Assembly: GCA_003576685.1 (NCBI GenBank)
Contig: QOZR01000001.1
Span: forward strand, 1-64,000
DNA: 64,000 nt
Direction: 5' to 3'
Origin: Virgifigura deserti
GTDB lineage: Bacteria > Pseudomonadota > Alphaproteobacteria > Dongiales > Dongiaceae
Shown here: positions 1 through 7,844 of the stretch, in pieces
Layout: each line of letters opens with the position of its first letter
How positions within the stretch are numbered: position 1 is the stretch's first letter
Notes under the pieces: generated by a model
Seen by the model: the letters and a program-made list of their open reading frames with translations, nothing else
What the model was told of the DNA's origin: nothing
The model's database searches: none
Program-made: the position numbers and the translations under genes

Positions 1-631
1 CGAGCAGCGACCCGCCGAGCTCCGCTTGCTCGTCGGCGAGGATCACCCGGGCGCCGGCGCGGCCCGCGGCGAGCGCCGCCGCCAGACCGGCCGGCCCGCC
101 GCCCACCACCAGCACGTCGCAATGCGCATGGGTCTTGTCGTAGTAGTCGGGATCGGTCTCCCGCGGCGCGCGGCCCAGGCCGGCGGCGCGCCGGATGACC
201 GGCTCATAGACCTTCTGCCAGAAGTTCGCTGGCCACATGAAGGTCTTGTAGTAGAAGCCGGCGGGGAACAGGCGCGACAGCGCATGGTTGACGCCGCCGA
301 GGTCGAACTCGACCGAAGGCCAGCAATTCACGCTGCTTGCGGTCAGACCTTCGAACAGCTCGACCTGGGTGGCGCGCAAATTGGGCTCGGTGCGGGCGCC
401 GACGCCGAGCTGCACCAGCGCGTTCGGCTCCTCCGCGCCGGCGGTCAGGATGCCGCGCGGCCGGTGGTATTTGAAGCTGCGACCGACCAGTGCGATGCCG
501 TTGGCAAGCAAGGCCGAGGCCAGCGTGTCGCCCTGATAGCCGTAATAGGCGCGGCCGTTGAACACGAAGCGCAGCGGCTTCGACCGGTCGATGCGGCCAC
601 CTTCCGGCAGCCGATGGGATTGCGCGGTCAT
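1..631 (-). CDS. soxA: Sarcosine oxidase alpha subunit, N-terminal part (runs off window edge)
   Basis: Heterotetrameric sarcosine oxidase demethylates sarcosine to glycine, passing the one-carbon unit to tetrahydrofolate. The alpha subunit carries NAD and the folate-side domains. About 210 N-terminal residues are visible. First comes the 2Fe-2S-type fold typical of this subunit (a stretch around YYGYQGDTLASALLANG, then FKYHRPRG), followed near residue 185 by the dinucleotide-binding motif VVGGGPAGLAAALAAGRAG. The ATG at 631 lies 12 nt after the soxD stop, in the order soxB-soxD-soxA known for this operon. soxG would be expected beyond the window. The identification is firm; the rest of the gene cannot be seen. 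Confidence 0.93.
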   Translation of the reverse strand, partial: MTAQSHRLPEGGRIDRSKPLRFVFNGRAYYGYQGDTLASALLANGIALVGRSFKYHRPRGILTAGAEEPNALVQLGVGARTEPNLRATQVELFEGLTASSVNCWPSVEFDLGGVNHALSRLFPAGFYYKTFMWPANFWQKVYEPVIRRAAGLGRAPRETDPDYYDKTHAHCDVLVVGGGPAGLAAALAAGRAGARVILADEQAELGGSLL

Positions 632-643
632 CGTCGGAGCCCG

Positions 644-925
644 CTACGGTTCGATTGCCGGCGGCGGATCGCCCATCTTATAGACGGCGCGAATCTCGTG
701 GGTGACGGTGTGGCGGGCGACGTTGAACCAGCGGCGGCAGCCGCGCGCATGGTTCCAGCGCTCATAATGCCAGCCCTTCGGGTTCTTTCGCATGAACAGA
801 TAGTCCGCCCACTCGGCGTCGCTGAGCGAGTCCGGGTCGGCCGGCCGGGCGATGTGCCCCTCATGGCCATAGGAGAATTCGCTCTCCTCACGCGGTCCGC
901 AGAATGGACAGGAAATCAAGAACAT
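644..925 (-). CDS. soxD: Sarcosine oxidase delta subunit
   Basis: This 93-residue protein is the small structural zinc-binding subunit of heterotetrameric sarcosine oxidase. It begins MFLISCPFCGPREE, giving a CxxC zinc-knuckle half. It continues with the family signature EWADYLFMRKNPKGWHYERWNHARGCRRWFN. The length is normal for the family (about 90-110 aa). It lies between soxB and soxA on the same strand, 12 nt before soxA, so the two are almost certainly co-transcribed. The 149-nt gap to soxB contains a palindromic repeat and may separate or attenuate the transcripts. Confidence 0.95.
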   Translation of the reverse strand: MFLISCPFCGPREESEFSYGHEGHIARPADPDSLSDAEWADYLFMRKNPKGWHYERWNHARGCRRWFNVARHTVTHEIRAVYKMGDPPPAIEP

Positions 926-946
926 ATCGCGTTATCCCGGTTTTTT

Positions 947-1050
947 AACCACAGAGGTGCAGAGGCACGGCATGGCATTCGGACGAGATCACCGGAACCG
1001 GCCTCATTTCAATGATCAGAGGTGTAACTTTTCTGCACATCTGCGGTCTT
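947..1050. repeat. Degenerate inverted repeat of the CCACAGAGG-type
   Basis: Arms 947-965 (AACCACAGAGGTGCAGAGG) and 1031-1050 are imperfect reverse complements separated by about 65 nt. They match a cleaner copy at 20546-20604, so this is a dispersed palindromic repeat. It fills the gap between soxB and soxD and could act as an RNA hairpin within the operon mRNA; that role is inference. Confidence 0.6.
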
Positions 1051-1074
1051 GTCGCATTTTCTTGAAGTAAAATA

Positions 1075-2328
1075 TCAATGGGCAACGCCAGCGGCGCCAT
1101 GTTCGTCGATCAGATAGCCCGAGGTGAAGCGCTCCAGGCCGAAGGGCGCGTTCAGCGGATGCGGCCGGTCCTGCGCGACCGTGTAGGCCATCACCCAGCC
1201 GGAGCCGGGCGTCGCCTTGAAGCCGCCGGTGCCCCAGCCGCAATTGAAGTAGAGGCCTTCGACCGGCATCTTGCCGATGATCGGGCTGGCGTCGGGGCAG
1301 GTGTCGACGATGCCCGCCCACTGGCGCAGCACGCGCAGCCGGCTGAAGATCGGGAACAGCTCGACCAGCGCGTTGAGCTGATGCTCGACGACGAGCGGGC
1401 TGCCGGTCTGGGCATAGGAGTTGTAGGCGTCGATGCCGGCGCCGAGCACTAGTTCCCCCTTGTCCGACTGGCTGACATAGACATGGACGGCGGGCGACAT
1501 CACCACCGTGTCGAGCACCGGCTTCACCGGTTCCGAGACCAGCGCCTGCAGGGGATGACTCTCGATCGGCAGGCGGAAGCCGGCGAGGCCGGCCATCACG
1601 CCGGAATGGCCGGCGGTGACGCAGGCGACCTTCTTGGCGCCGATATAGCCCTTGGTCGTCTCGATGCCCTGCACCCGGCCGTTGGAGATGCGGAAACCGG
1701 TGACCTCGCAGTTCTGGATAATGTCGACACCGCGCGAATCGGCGCCCCGGGCATAGCCCCAGGCGACCGCATCATGCCGGGCGGTGCCGCCGCGCCGCTG
1801 CAGCGAGGCGCCGAGCACCGGATGCCGGGCCGTCGGCGAGCAGTTCAGGATCGGGCAGAAGGCCTTGATCTGCTCGACATTGAGGATCTCGGAATCGATG
1901 CCGTTGAGGCGGATCGCATTGATCCGGCGATGCAGCTCGCGCAGTTCATGCTGATTATGCGCGAGGTTCATGATCCCGCGCTGGCTGAACATCACGTTGA
2001 AATTCAGCTCCTGGCTCAACCCCTCCCACAGCTTCAGCGAATGCTCGTAGATCGCCGCGCTTTCGTCCCACAGATAATTGGAGCGAACGATGGTGGTGTT
2101 GCGGCCGGTGTTGCCGCCGCCGAGCCAACCCTTCTCGACCACCGCGACATTGGTGATGCCGTGCTCTTTGGCGAGGTAATAGGCGGTCGCGAGGCCATGC
2201 CCGCCGCCGCCGACAATGACGACGTCATACTCGCTCTTGGGCTCGGGGCTGCGCCAGGCCTGCCGCCAATCCTGATGATAGTTCAGGGCGTTGCGGGCAA
2301 GGCTGAAGATGGAATAGCGGGCTTTCAT
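1075..2328 (-). CDS. soxB: Sarcosine oxidase beta subunit
   Basis: This is the FAD- and FMN-binding catalytic subunit of heterotetrameric sarcosine oxidase, 417 aa as usual. After a short N-terminal helix it has the Rossmann motif [22 protein letters not shown] near residues 35-57, the [10 protein letters not shown] segment typical of this subunit, and a C-terminal FAD-domain motif [13 protein letters not shown]. It is the first gene of the operon and diverges from the GlxA-type regulator across a 313-nt gap. The context suggests catabolism of glycine betaine or creatine through sarcosine. The assignment is firm. Confidence 0.96.
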   Translation of the reverse strand: MKARYSIFSLARNALNYHQDWRQAWRSPEPKSEYDVVIVGGGGHGLATAYYLAKEHGITNVAVVEKGWLGGGNTGRNTTIVRSNYLWDESAAIYEHSLKLWEGLSQELNFNVMFSQRGIMNLAHNQHELRELHRRINAIRLNGIDSEILNVEQIKAFCPILNCSPTARHPVLGASLQRRGGTARHDAVAWGYARGADSRGVDIIQNCEVTGFRISNGRVQGIETTKGYIGAKKVACVTAGHSGVMAGLAGFRLPIESHPLQALVSEPVKPVLDTVVMSPAVHVYVSQSDKGELVLGAGIDAYNSYAQTGSPLVVEHQLNALVELFPIFSRLRVLRQWAGIVDTCPDASPIIGKMPVEGLYFNCGWGTGGFKATPGSGWVMAYTVAQDRPHPLNAPFGLERFTSGYLIDEHGAAGVAH

Positions 2329-2641
2329 CGCTCGGATTCTTCTCTTGCGAGGCAGGCGGGAATCAGGCGCATCCTGACAGCCCGACGGGCCGGATTCAAG
2401 ATTCGGCCAAGGTCCGGCCGCGCCTCTTCGGCCCGAATTCCTTCATGCGAAGGCGAGGTCGGCCCTGGGTGGTGGCCCGGGGCGAGGGCTTGTCCGATCG
2501 CTTGCCCGTTCGGTCTTCTCCGTCTCATTCCGGGGGAGCCGAACCCTTTTCGGGATGGCGCGGGGTCTAACGGATTTGCGTCGAATCCGCTGCTATATCA
2601 ACGTCGCCCTTTTGTCAGCTCGCGACATGCTTTAAGGTGGC
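2329..2641. promoter_or_regulatory. Divergent promoter region between soxB and the GlxA-type regulator
   Basis: This 313-nt non-coding gap separates the soxB start (minus) from the regulator start (plus). It is GC-rich with several short GC hairpins and contains a TGTC-N7-GACA dyad near 2615-2630, close to the regulator start. No riboswitch was recognised. It must hold both promoters, but I cannot place the -10/-35 boxes with confidence. Confidence 0.5.
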
Positions 2642-3682
2642 ATGACAACGGGACACCATGCAGGTCGTCAAGCCATGTTCGGCACTAAGGCGGCGGAGCT
2701 TCCGCAAAAGATTGCGTTCCTTCTTGTTCCCAACTTCTCGATGATTGCCTTCACCTCGGCGGTCGAACCGCTGCGGATCGCCAATCGGGCGAGCGGGCAG
2801 CCGCTCTATGGCTGGCACCTGTTCTCGCCCGACGGTGGGCCGGTCACGGCGAGCAACGGCATCGTCCTCCATCCGGAGGGGGCGATGGAGAAGACGGCCG
2901 GCTTCGGCACGCTCATCCTGTGCAGCGGTGTGCAGGGCCATCTCCAGGGCACCAAGCCGCTGCTCGCTTGGCTGCGCCGCATGGACCGGCAAGGCGCCGA
3001 TCTGGGCGCGCTCTGCACCGCCAGCCACATCCTGGCCCGCGCCGGGCTGCTCGACGGCTATCGCTGCACGGTCCACTGGGAAAACCTCGCCGGACTGATG
3101 GAGGATTTTCCCGAGCTGGACGTGACCTCCGAACTGTTCGAGATCGACCGCAACCGCTTCACCTGTGCCGGCGGCACGGCGGCGCTCGACATGATGCTGA
3201 ACCTGATCACGCTGCAGCACGGCCACGAGCTGGCCGCCGCCGTCTCAGACCAGTTCATGCATGAGCGGATCCGCGACCGTCATGACCAGCAGCGCATGGC
3301 CCTGCCGGCCCGCCTCGGTGTGCGCCACCCGAAGCTAATAGCCGTGATCAAGCTGATGGAGCAGAATCTCGAGGAGCCGCTGACCCGGGGCGAGCTGGCC
3401 GCATCCGCCGGCCTGTCGAGCCGCCAGCTCGAGCGCCTGTTCCGGAAATATCTCAACCGCTCGCCGGCGCGCTATTATGTCGAGCTGCGTCTCAACCGGG
3501 CGCGGCTGCTTCTGCTGCAGACCAACATGTCGGTAATCGACGTGGCGCTGGCCTGCGGCTTCGTCTCGGCGTCGCACTTCTCGAAATGCTACCGCGACTT
3601 CTTCGGCAAGACGCCGCGCCGGGAACGCAACATCCCGTCGCAATCGCCGACGGCCGCCGAGATGCAGTCCCTAAGCGCGTAG
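2642..3682 (+). CDS. GlxA-family AraC-type transcriptional regulator
   Basis: This 346-aa protein has a DJ-1/PfpI (class I glutamine amidotransferase-like) N-terminal domain, residues about 22-200 (starting KIAFLLVPNFSMIAF). The C-terminal AraC double helix-turn-helix spans residues about 235-335, with LTRGELAASAGLSSRQLERLF and the signature IDVALACGFVSASHFSKCYRDFFG. Family members such as GbdR and SouR control glycine betaine, dimethylglycine and sarcosine catabolism. Its position divergent from soxBDA makes it the likely activator of that operon (inference). The ATG at 2642 has an AAGGTGG box very close to it; an in-frame ATG at 2675 is the alternative start. Confidence 0.88.
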   Translation: MTTGHHAGRQAMFGTKAAELPQKIAFLLVPNFSMIAFTSAVEPLRIANRASGQPLYGWHLFSPDGGPVTASNGIVLHPEGAMEKTAGFGTLILCSGVQGHLQGTKPLLAWLRRMDRQGADLGALCTASHILARAGLLDGYRCTVHWENLAGLMEDFPELDVTSELFEIDRNRFTCAGGTAALDMMLNLITLQHGHELAAAVSDQFMHERIRDRHDQQRMALPARLGVRHPKLIAVIKLMEQNLEEPLTRGELAASAGLSSRQLERLFRKYLNRSPARYYVELRLNRARLLLLQTNMSVIDVALACGFVSASHFSKCYRDFFGKTPRRERNIPSQSPTAAEMQSLSA

Positions 3683-3838
3683 TCTCCACCCCCTTGATTC
3701 GACAGTCCTAGCAGGGGATCCGATCCCCGCCGGAAGCCTCGTTCTTCCGCGCGCGGTCTTGGCCGGATCCGAAAACCGACGTCACACCTTGTGCGGCGGC
3801 TCGCAACGCTGTGTAGAGCGACGGCTCGGCCGGAGCGC

Positions 3839-3853
3839 GTAAAAATATTTTAC
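3839..3853. promoter_or_regulatory. AT-rich dyad GTAAAAATATTTTAC upstream of sigma-54 promoter
   Basis: The arms GTAAAA and TTTTAC are perfect reverse complements around a three-base centre. The dyad lies about 130 nt upstream of the -24 element at 3980. Activators of sigma-54 promoters typically bind 80-200 nt upstream, so this is a candidate enhancer site. No activator gene is adjacent. Confidence 0.35.
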
Positions 3854-3979
3854 ATCTACATGGAAAACGGAGGTGAGAAGATGCTCGCTCGCGACGATTA
3901 TTATGGTTAATTTCTTATGAATTTTACATTTGGTGGGCGGGTATGTTCTAAAACATTGAAATAGAATGAACTATATTTC

Positions 3980-3995
3980 TGGCACGCGATTTGCT
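3980..3995 (+). promoter_or_regulatory. Sigma-54 (RpoN) -24/-12 promoter of the PEP-CTERM gene
   Basis: The sequence TGGCACGCGATTTGCT is an exact match to the RpoN consensus TGGCAC-N5-TTGCW. It lies in an AT-rich gap and directs transcription toward the PEP-CTERM gene, with a predicted start near 4005 and a leader of about 55 nt. PEP-CTERM genes in other proteobacteria are known to be controlled by the PrsK/PrsR system with RpoN, which supports the call. Confidence 0.8.
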
Positions 3996-4059
3996 TATTG
4001 CTTGCGGGGGCTAGTTAACGGGACGTTCGGTCCAAATCTCTAGCGACAGGCGAGGAACT

Positions 4060-4647
4060 ATGAAACTCAAAGGAATTCTAGCCGCGGCGGTCTTCCTGGC
4101 GTTTGCCGCTGGGCCACTCGCCGAAGCGAATGCCGTGACCATCAATCACCTCGGCAACTTCGGCGACAATGACGATCTTGCAAGCGTCAATATCGCGCTT
4201 TCCGGCCTCGGCAAGCCGGCAACCAATTATCTGGGCAAGCAGGATTGCGACAACGATCTCTGCTCGAGCACGACGCCTGATGATGGCGGTGATCTCAATT
4301 CCGATCTCTTCTCGATCGACGTCACCCTTTTAAAGGAAGACGAAGAAGCGATTGGAGGAACCTGGACATTCGACGGGTTCACGGATGGCGATCTGACCTG
4401 GTTCGTTCAGTATTTCACCGTGAAGGCAGGCTCCGGCTTCGCTTTGTACGAGATTATCGAGCCGATCAGCTCGGGAACTATCGCTTGGGACACGAGCGAT
4501 CTCGACAACAAGGGCCTCTCGCATATCAGCTGGTTCGGTTTCTCGGAAGATGAGCCGACGACCGAGGTTTCGGAGCCGGGTATCCTGGCGCTGCTTGGTG
4601 CGGGGCTCTTGGCGATCGGTGCACTGCACCGTCGCCGAGTTGCGTAG
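4060..4647 (+). CDS. PEP-CTERM sorting domain-containing secreted protein
   Basis: This 195-aa exported protein of unknown function has a Sec signal peptide (MKLKGILAAAVFLAFAAGPLAEANA) and an acidic, Asp/Gly-rich body with two cysteines (DCDNDLC). The C-terminus is of PEP-CTERM type: VSEPGILALLGAG, a hydrophobic helix, then HRRRVA. The usual V-P-E-P box reads V-S-E-P here. The family tail is recognised by exosortase and removed during surface or exopolysaccharide-associated export. No exosortase or EPS genes are in the window, so this is an orphan target. It has its own sigma-54 promoter and its own terminator. The start is supported by GAGGAAC 5 nt upstream. Confidence 0.85.
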   Translation: MKLKGILAAAVFLAFAAGPLAEANAVTINHLGNFGDNDDLASVNIALSGLGKPATNYLGKQDCDNDLCSSTTPDDGGDLNSDLFSIDVTLLKEDEEAIGGTWTFDGFTDGDLTWFVQYFTVKAGSGFALYEIIEPISSGTIAWDTSDLDNKGLSHISWFGFSEDEPTTEVSEPGILALLGAGLLAIGALHRRRVA

Positions 4648-4673
4648 CGAAGACCTGATCAGAAAAGAAGCGG

Positions 4674-4702
4674 GGGCGGCCGCAGCGCCGCCCTTGTTTT
4701 TT
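4674..4702 (+). terminator. Rho-independent terminator after the PEP-CTERM gene
   Basis: A 7-bp perfect stem GGGCGGC/GCCGCCC (4674-4680 and 4687-4693) with a 6-nt loop is followed by TTGTTTTTT. It closes the monocistronic sigma-54 unit. Confidence 0.88.
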
Positions 4703-4739
4703 GCGTGATTGGCGGGACAGTGCGAGCGTGCCGAAGGCC

Positions 4740-5303
4740 CTATTTCGCGTATTCGAACGGTGGCCGCGCGAAGATCCGCCGCACCATCGGCTCGAACGCC
4801 TCGAGCGGCAGGGTATCGTAGTTGGGGTCGAACGAGGTCTGGTCCCACTTCTCGCAGAACGCGGCGGTCCGCTCGAACATCGGGTGGCCGCGGAACTGCT
4901 CCCGTGCGTTGCGGTCGGCGCCGAGATGGTGCCAGAAAAAATAGCCCTGGAAGATCGCGTGGTTCTTCACCAGCCAGTGATTGTCGACCGAGATGTAGGG
5001 CTTCAGGATGCCGGCGGCGATGTCGGCATGGTTCTCCGGCGCCAGGATGTCGCCGACGTCGTGGAGCAGCGCGACCACGACCGTCTCCTCGTCGGCGCCG
5101 TCGCGCAGCGCGCGGGTGGCGGTCTGCAACGAGTGCTGGTAGCGGTCGATCTTGTAACCTATCCGGTCGCCGCCGAGCCGCTTCAGCATGACGAACACCT
5201 CATCCGGCAGAGCCTCGGTATGGCCTCGATATTTCCGGTCGAGGAGCTGGTAATCCTCGTAGGTTCCTTCATCCATGCGGGTGAAGCTGACGGTCTCTTC
5301 CAT
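4740..5303 (-). CDS. HD-domain protein of the PhnZ/TmpB-like diiron oxygenase group
   Basis: The protein has 187 aa. HD-type metal ligands appear in order: the H of YQHSLQTATR, LLHDVGD, the H of ENHADIAA, the H of VKNHAIFQG and a late D in WDQTSFDPNYD. The tyrosine before the first histidine and the wide spacing resemble the mixed-valent diiron HD oxygenases (PhnZ, TmpB) that cleave organophosphonate C-P bonds or related amino-alcohol substrates, rather than nucleotide phosphohydrolases. Substrate and activity are inference. An upstream in-frame start at 5393 was rejected because the ATG at 5303 has GGAGG seven bases before it. No phosphonate genes are adjacent. Confidence 0.7.
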   Translation of the reverse strand: MEETVSFTRMDEGTYEDYQLLDRKYRGHTEALPDEVFVMLKRLGGDRIGYKIDRYQHSLQTATRALRDGADEETVVVALLHDVGDILAPENHADIAAGILKPYISVDNHWLVKNHAIFQGYFFWHHLGADRNAREQFRGHPMFERTAAFCEKWDQTSFDPNYDTLPLEAFEPMVRRIFARPPFEYAK

Positions 5304-5436
5304 GATCGGCCTCCGGTCCGGATGGGTCGCGAGCGGCGCATCATAGACACCGTCCGGCGAATCCGGCAAGCGCCGCACCCCGCGCGCCCTCACGTAATCT
5401 GCAGGCGGGCCGCAGGCGGGCAGGGGGCCGATCGGC

Positions 5437-5961
5437 TCACAGCAGAAATACGCCGTTCGCGATAGGCGAGAAGAGCATCGTGCCGAGGATCACCTCGACC
5501 TTGTCGCCGCTCCGCGTCAGCGGCAGATGCAAGCCCTCCAACTCGAGACGCTCCTTCTGCCAGAGCATGCTGCCGGTGAAGCCGAGCGGCGCCTGCTCGG
5601 CGACGATCTTTTCATAGATCGCGCGGAACAGTCCCTCATAGCGGCCATAGCCGCATTCGCCCAACCGCTTTCCGGTATTGTCACGCCCTTCCATCGCGAC
5701 GACCCCCGTGCCGACGAGGCGAAAGCGAAAATCCGTCGGGTCTTCCAGGACGTCGAGGAGGAACAGATGGGGGACAAGCCGCGAGTCACATTCAAGGAGG
5801 GGATCGATGTCGAGCCGACTCGGAACCGCTCCGTCCCGTTGCTTGCTGCGCCAAAGGTCGTAGAGGGCCTGCAGGCGAGGCGAGGATGGTCGAGATGAGT
5901 CGAGTTCGATCTGGAGTTTGGTCCAGCTGCGCTGCACGTGATCCACGCTCCTTCGCGCCAT
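5437..5961 (-). CDS. PAS domain-containing protein (PAS_5 family)
   Basis: This 174-aa cytosolic protein consists almost entirely of one PAS-like sensor domain, residues about 40-165. It contains the family features LYDLWRSKQRDGAVPSR, DPLLECDSRLVPHLFLLDV and DFRFRLVGTGV. Such single-domain PAS_5 proteins are abundant in Rhodospirillales, and their ligands and outputs are mostly unknown. There is no kinase, GGDEF or DNA-binding domain. It lies 133 nt upstream of the HD protein on the same strand and may share its transcript. It is divergent from the Fe-S protein gene across an AT-rich gap. Confidence 0.75.
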   Translation of the reverse strand: MARRSVDHVQRSWTKLQIELDSSRPSSPRLQALYDLWRSKQRDGAVPSRLDIDPLLECDSRLVPHLFLLDVLEDPTDFRFRLVGTGVVAMEGRDNTGKRLGECGYGRYEGLFRAIYEKIVAEQAPLGFTGSMLWQKERLELEGLHLPLTRSGDKVEVILGTMLFSPIANGVFLL

Positions 5962-6165
5962 GTCTGCGGGGCTCCCGACAAACGAAACCCCGGCCCAGAT
6001 CCTGGCGACGGTTAATCGCGGAAAGAGGCTACCAGTACATCGAACTGTCCAGGGGAATCAAAATATTTGATTTTACTTAAAGATCACGACTACATTTTGT
6101 GTTTAGCGGTCGAGTTAACCTTTTCTATCGGTGCAGGACAGCGCGTCGCGGAGGGCTTCGTTAAC

Positions 6166-6873
6166 ATGGAGGCGCCGATTCTCGCCGAAGCCGTCGCGGC
6201 CCATGGGCTGATGCTTCGAGGCGGCTTTCATCCGGATGCCGGGGACGGCGTTCCGCCGCTCGGCGACGGCCGGCCGGCGGGAACCGTTATTCTGGTCGGC
6301 AATGCCGGCCCGGCGATGTGGCGGGCCTTCACTGAGGCCCGCATTACCGGACCGCATCCCCTTGATCGCTGGACGAGACGGATTCTGGCCGACATCGCCC
6401 GGGCGCATGGAGCGATGCCGCTATTTCCGTTCGATGGGCCACCCTATCTGCCGTTCCAGCGCTGGGCGATGCGGGCCGAGCCCGTGGCGTCGTCGCCCCT
6501 GGGGATGCTGATCCATCCCGATTACGGCCTATGGCATGCTTATCGCGGCGCGCTGTCGTTCGCGGAGCGGCTTGCCCTGCCGCCGCCGGACCGGCGTCCG
6601 AGCCCCTGCGAGAGCTGTGCCGACCGTCCTTGCCTTGGAACTTGTCCGGTCGGCGCCTTCACCATGACAGGCATGACGGTCGGCACGGGGACCGGCTACG
6701 ATACCGCGGCCTGCCGCGGCCATATCGCCCGGCCGGCCGGGGCGGACTGCATGGGCGAAGGCTGCCGGGCGCGCCGCGCCTGTCCGATCGGGCAGGCTTA
6801 CCGGCATGCGCCGGATCAAGCGGAATTCCACATGCGGGCCTTTCTCGCCAGCCGCCGCCGACATACGGCCTGA
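6166..6873 (+). CDS. Ferredoxin-like 4Fe-4S protein
   Basis: The protein has 235 aa. The C-terminal half carries cysteine clusters CESCADRPCLGTCP (CxxCxxxxCxxxCP) and CMGEGCRARRACP, consistent with one or two iron-sulfur clusters as in QueG-related ferredoxin proteins. The N-terminal half (AGTVILVGNAGPAMW, FPFDGPPYLPFQRWAMRAEP) matches an uncharacterised alphaproteobacterial family that is usually annotated simply as ferredoxin. An in-frame start at 6067 was rejected because the ATG at 6166 is preceded by GGAGG and the family begins there. It is followed after about 100 nt by a glutamine amidotransferase on the same strand. Function unknown. Confidence 0.7.
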   Translation: MEAPILAEAVAAHGLMLRGGFHPDAGDGVPPLGDGRPAGTVILVGNAGPAMWRAFTEARITGPHPLDRWTRRILADIARAHGAMPLFPFDGPPYLPFQRWAMRAEPVASSPLGMLIHPDYGLWHAYRGALSFAERLALPPPDRRPSPCESCADRPCLGTCPVGAFTMTGMTVGTGTGYDTAACRGHIARPAGADCMGEGCRARRACPIGQAYRHAPDQAEFHMRAFLASRRRHTA

Positions 6874-6976
6874 TGCGACCTGGGCTTGGCGACGGCGACG
6901 GGAGGGCGTTCGGCAGTTCTTTACCGGAGTGCCTTATCGTTCACGCTCGCTGGCTTGGCGTTCATAGGGCGATCAT

Positions 6977-7678
6977 ATGGATCGGAGCATGGCGGGAACC
7001 ATTCTGCTGATCGTCCATAGCGCAAATCGCGAGGGCCGCGTGCAGCCCCTGCTGAACTCCAAAGGCTATGAGGTGGAGTGGCGCTGTCCAGCCGATGGGG
7101 AGGGCCTGCCGGCCAACCCCGGACGCTACGCGGGGGTGATCGTGTTCGGCGGCGTGCAGAGTGCGAACGACGCGCCAGCCACGCCGTTCCTGACACAGGA
7201 GATCGATTGGATCCATGACTATGTCGCCGCCGGTGGGCGCTATCTCGGCATCTGCCTTGGTGGCCAGCTCCTCGCCCGCGCACTCGGTGCCCGGGTGGCT
7301 CCCCACCTGCAGGGGCTGAACGAGATCGGCTATTTCCCGATCACGCCCGCACCCGCCGGGCGGGACCTCATTCCCGACCCGCTGCATGTCTATCACTGGC
7401 ATCAGGAGGGGTTCGAGCTGCCCGAGGGGGCCGAGCTTCTGGCAGCGGGCAAGACCTTTCCCAACCAGGCGTTCCGCCACGGACGCTCGGCCTACGGCTT
7501 CCAGTTTCATCCCGAGGTCACCCCGGCGGTAGTCCGGCGTTGGCTCGAGTCCTCGCCGAACCATCTCACGCGGCCGGGCGCGCAGCCGCGCGAAATGCAG
7601 CTTGCCTATCTAGAGCGGTTCGATCGCCCGCTGCATGCCTGGTTCGATCGCTTCCTCGACTATTGGCTACGGTCATAG
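6977..7678 (+). CDS. Class I (type 1) glutamine amidotransferase-like protein
   Basis: This 233-aa stand-alone GATase domain resembles the glutaminase part of GMP synthase. The catalytic triad is visible: the nucleophile Cys93 in GICLGGQ, then His178 and Glu180 in FQFHPEV. Family members hydrolyse glutamine or gamma-glutamyl compounds such as gamma-glutamylated amines. No synthetase partner is adjacent, so the true substrate is unknown. The ATG at 6977 and an in-frame ATG at 6989 are both possible starts. Length is normal for the family. Confidence 0.82.
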   Translation: MDRSMAGTILLIVHSANREGRVQPLLNSKGYEVEWRCPADGEGLPANPGRYAGVIVFGGVQSANDAPATPFLTQEIDWIHDYVAAGGRYLGICLGGQLLARALGARVAPHLQGLNEIGYFPITPAPAGRDLIPDPLHVYHWHQEGFELPEGAELLAAGKTFPNQAFRHGRSAYGFQFHPEVTPAVVRRWLESSPNHLTRPGAQPREMQLAYLERFDRPLHAWFDRFLDYWLRS

Positions 7679-7844
7679 CCCGCATGCTCTCGAGCAGCGG
7701 CGAAGTGGCGCCAGCTCCCGGTTGTTACGGTAACGTACTGATTTAACGCGCCAATATCGCGAATTCGCGCCCGATCTTTACCGCTTGTTAAAGGCGGTTC
7801 CGTTAAGTTAAGAGGACAACCAAGCTCACAGGAAGGGGGCTGCC

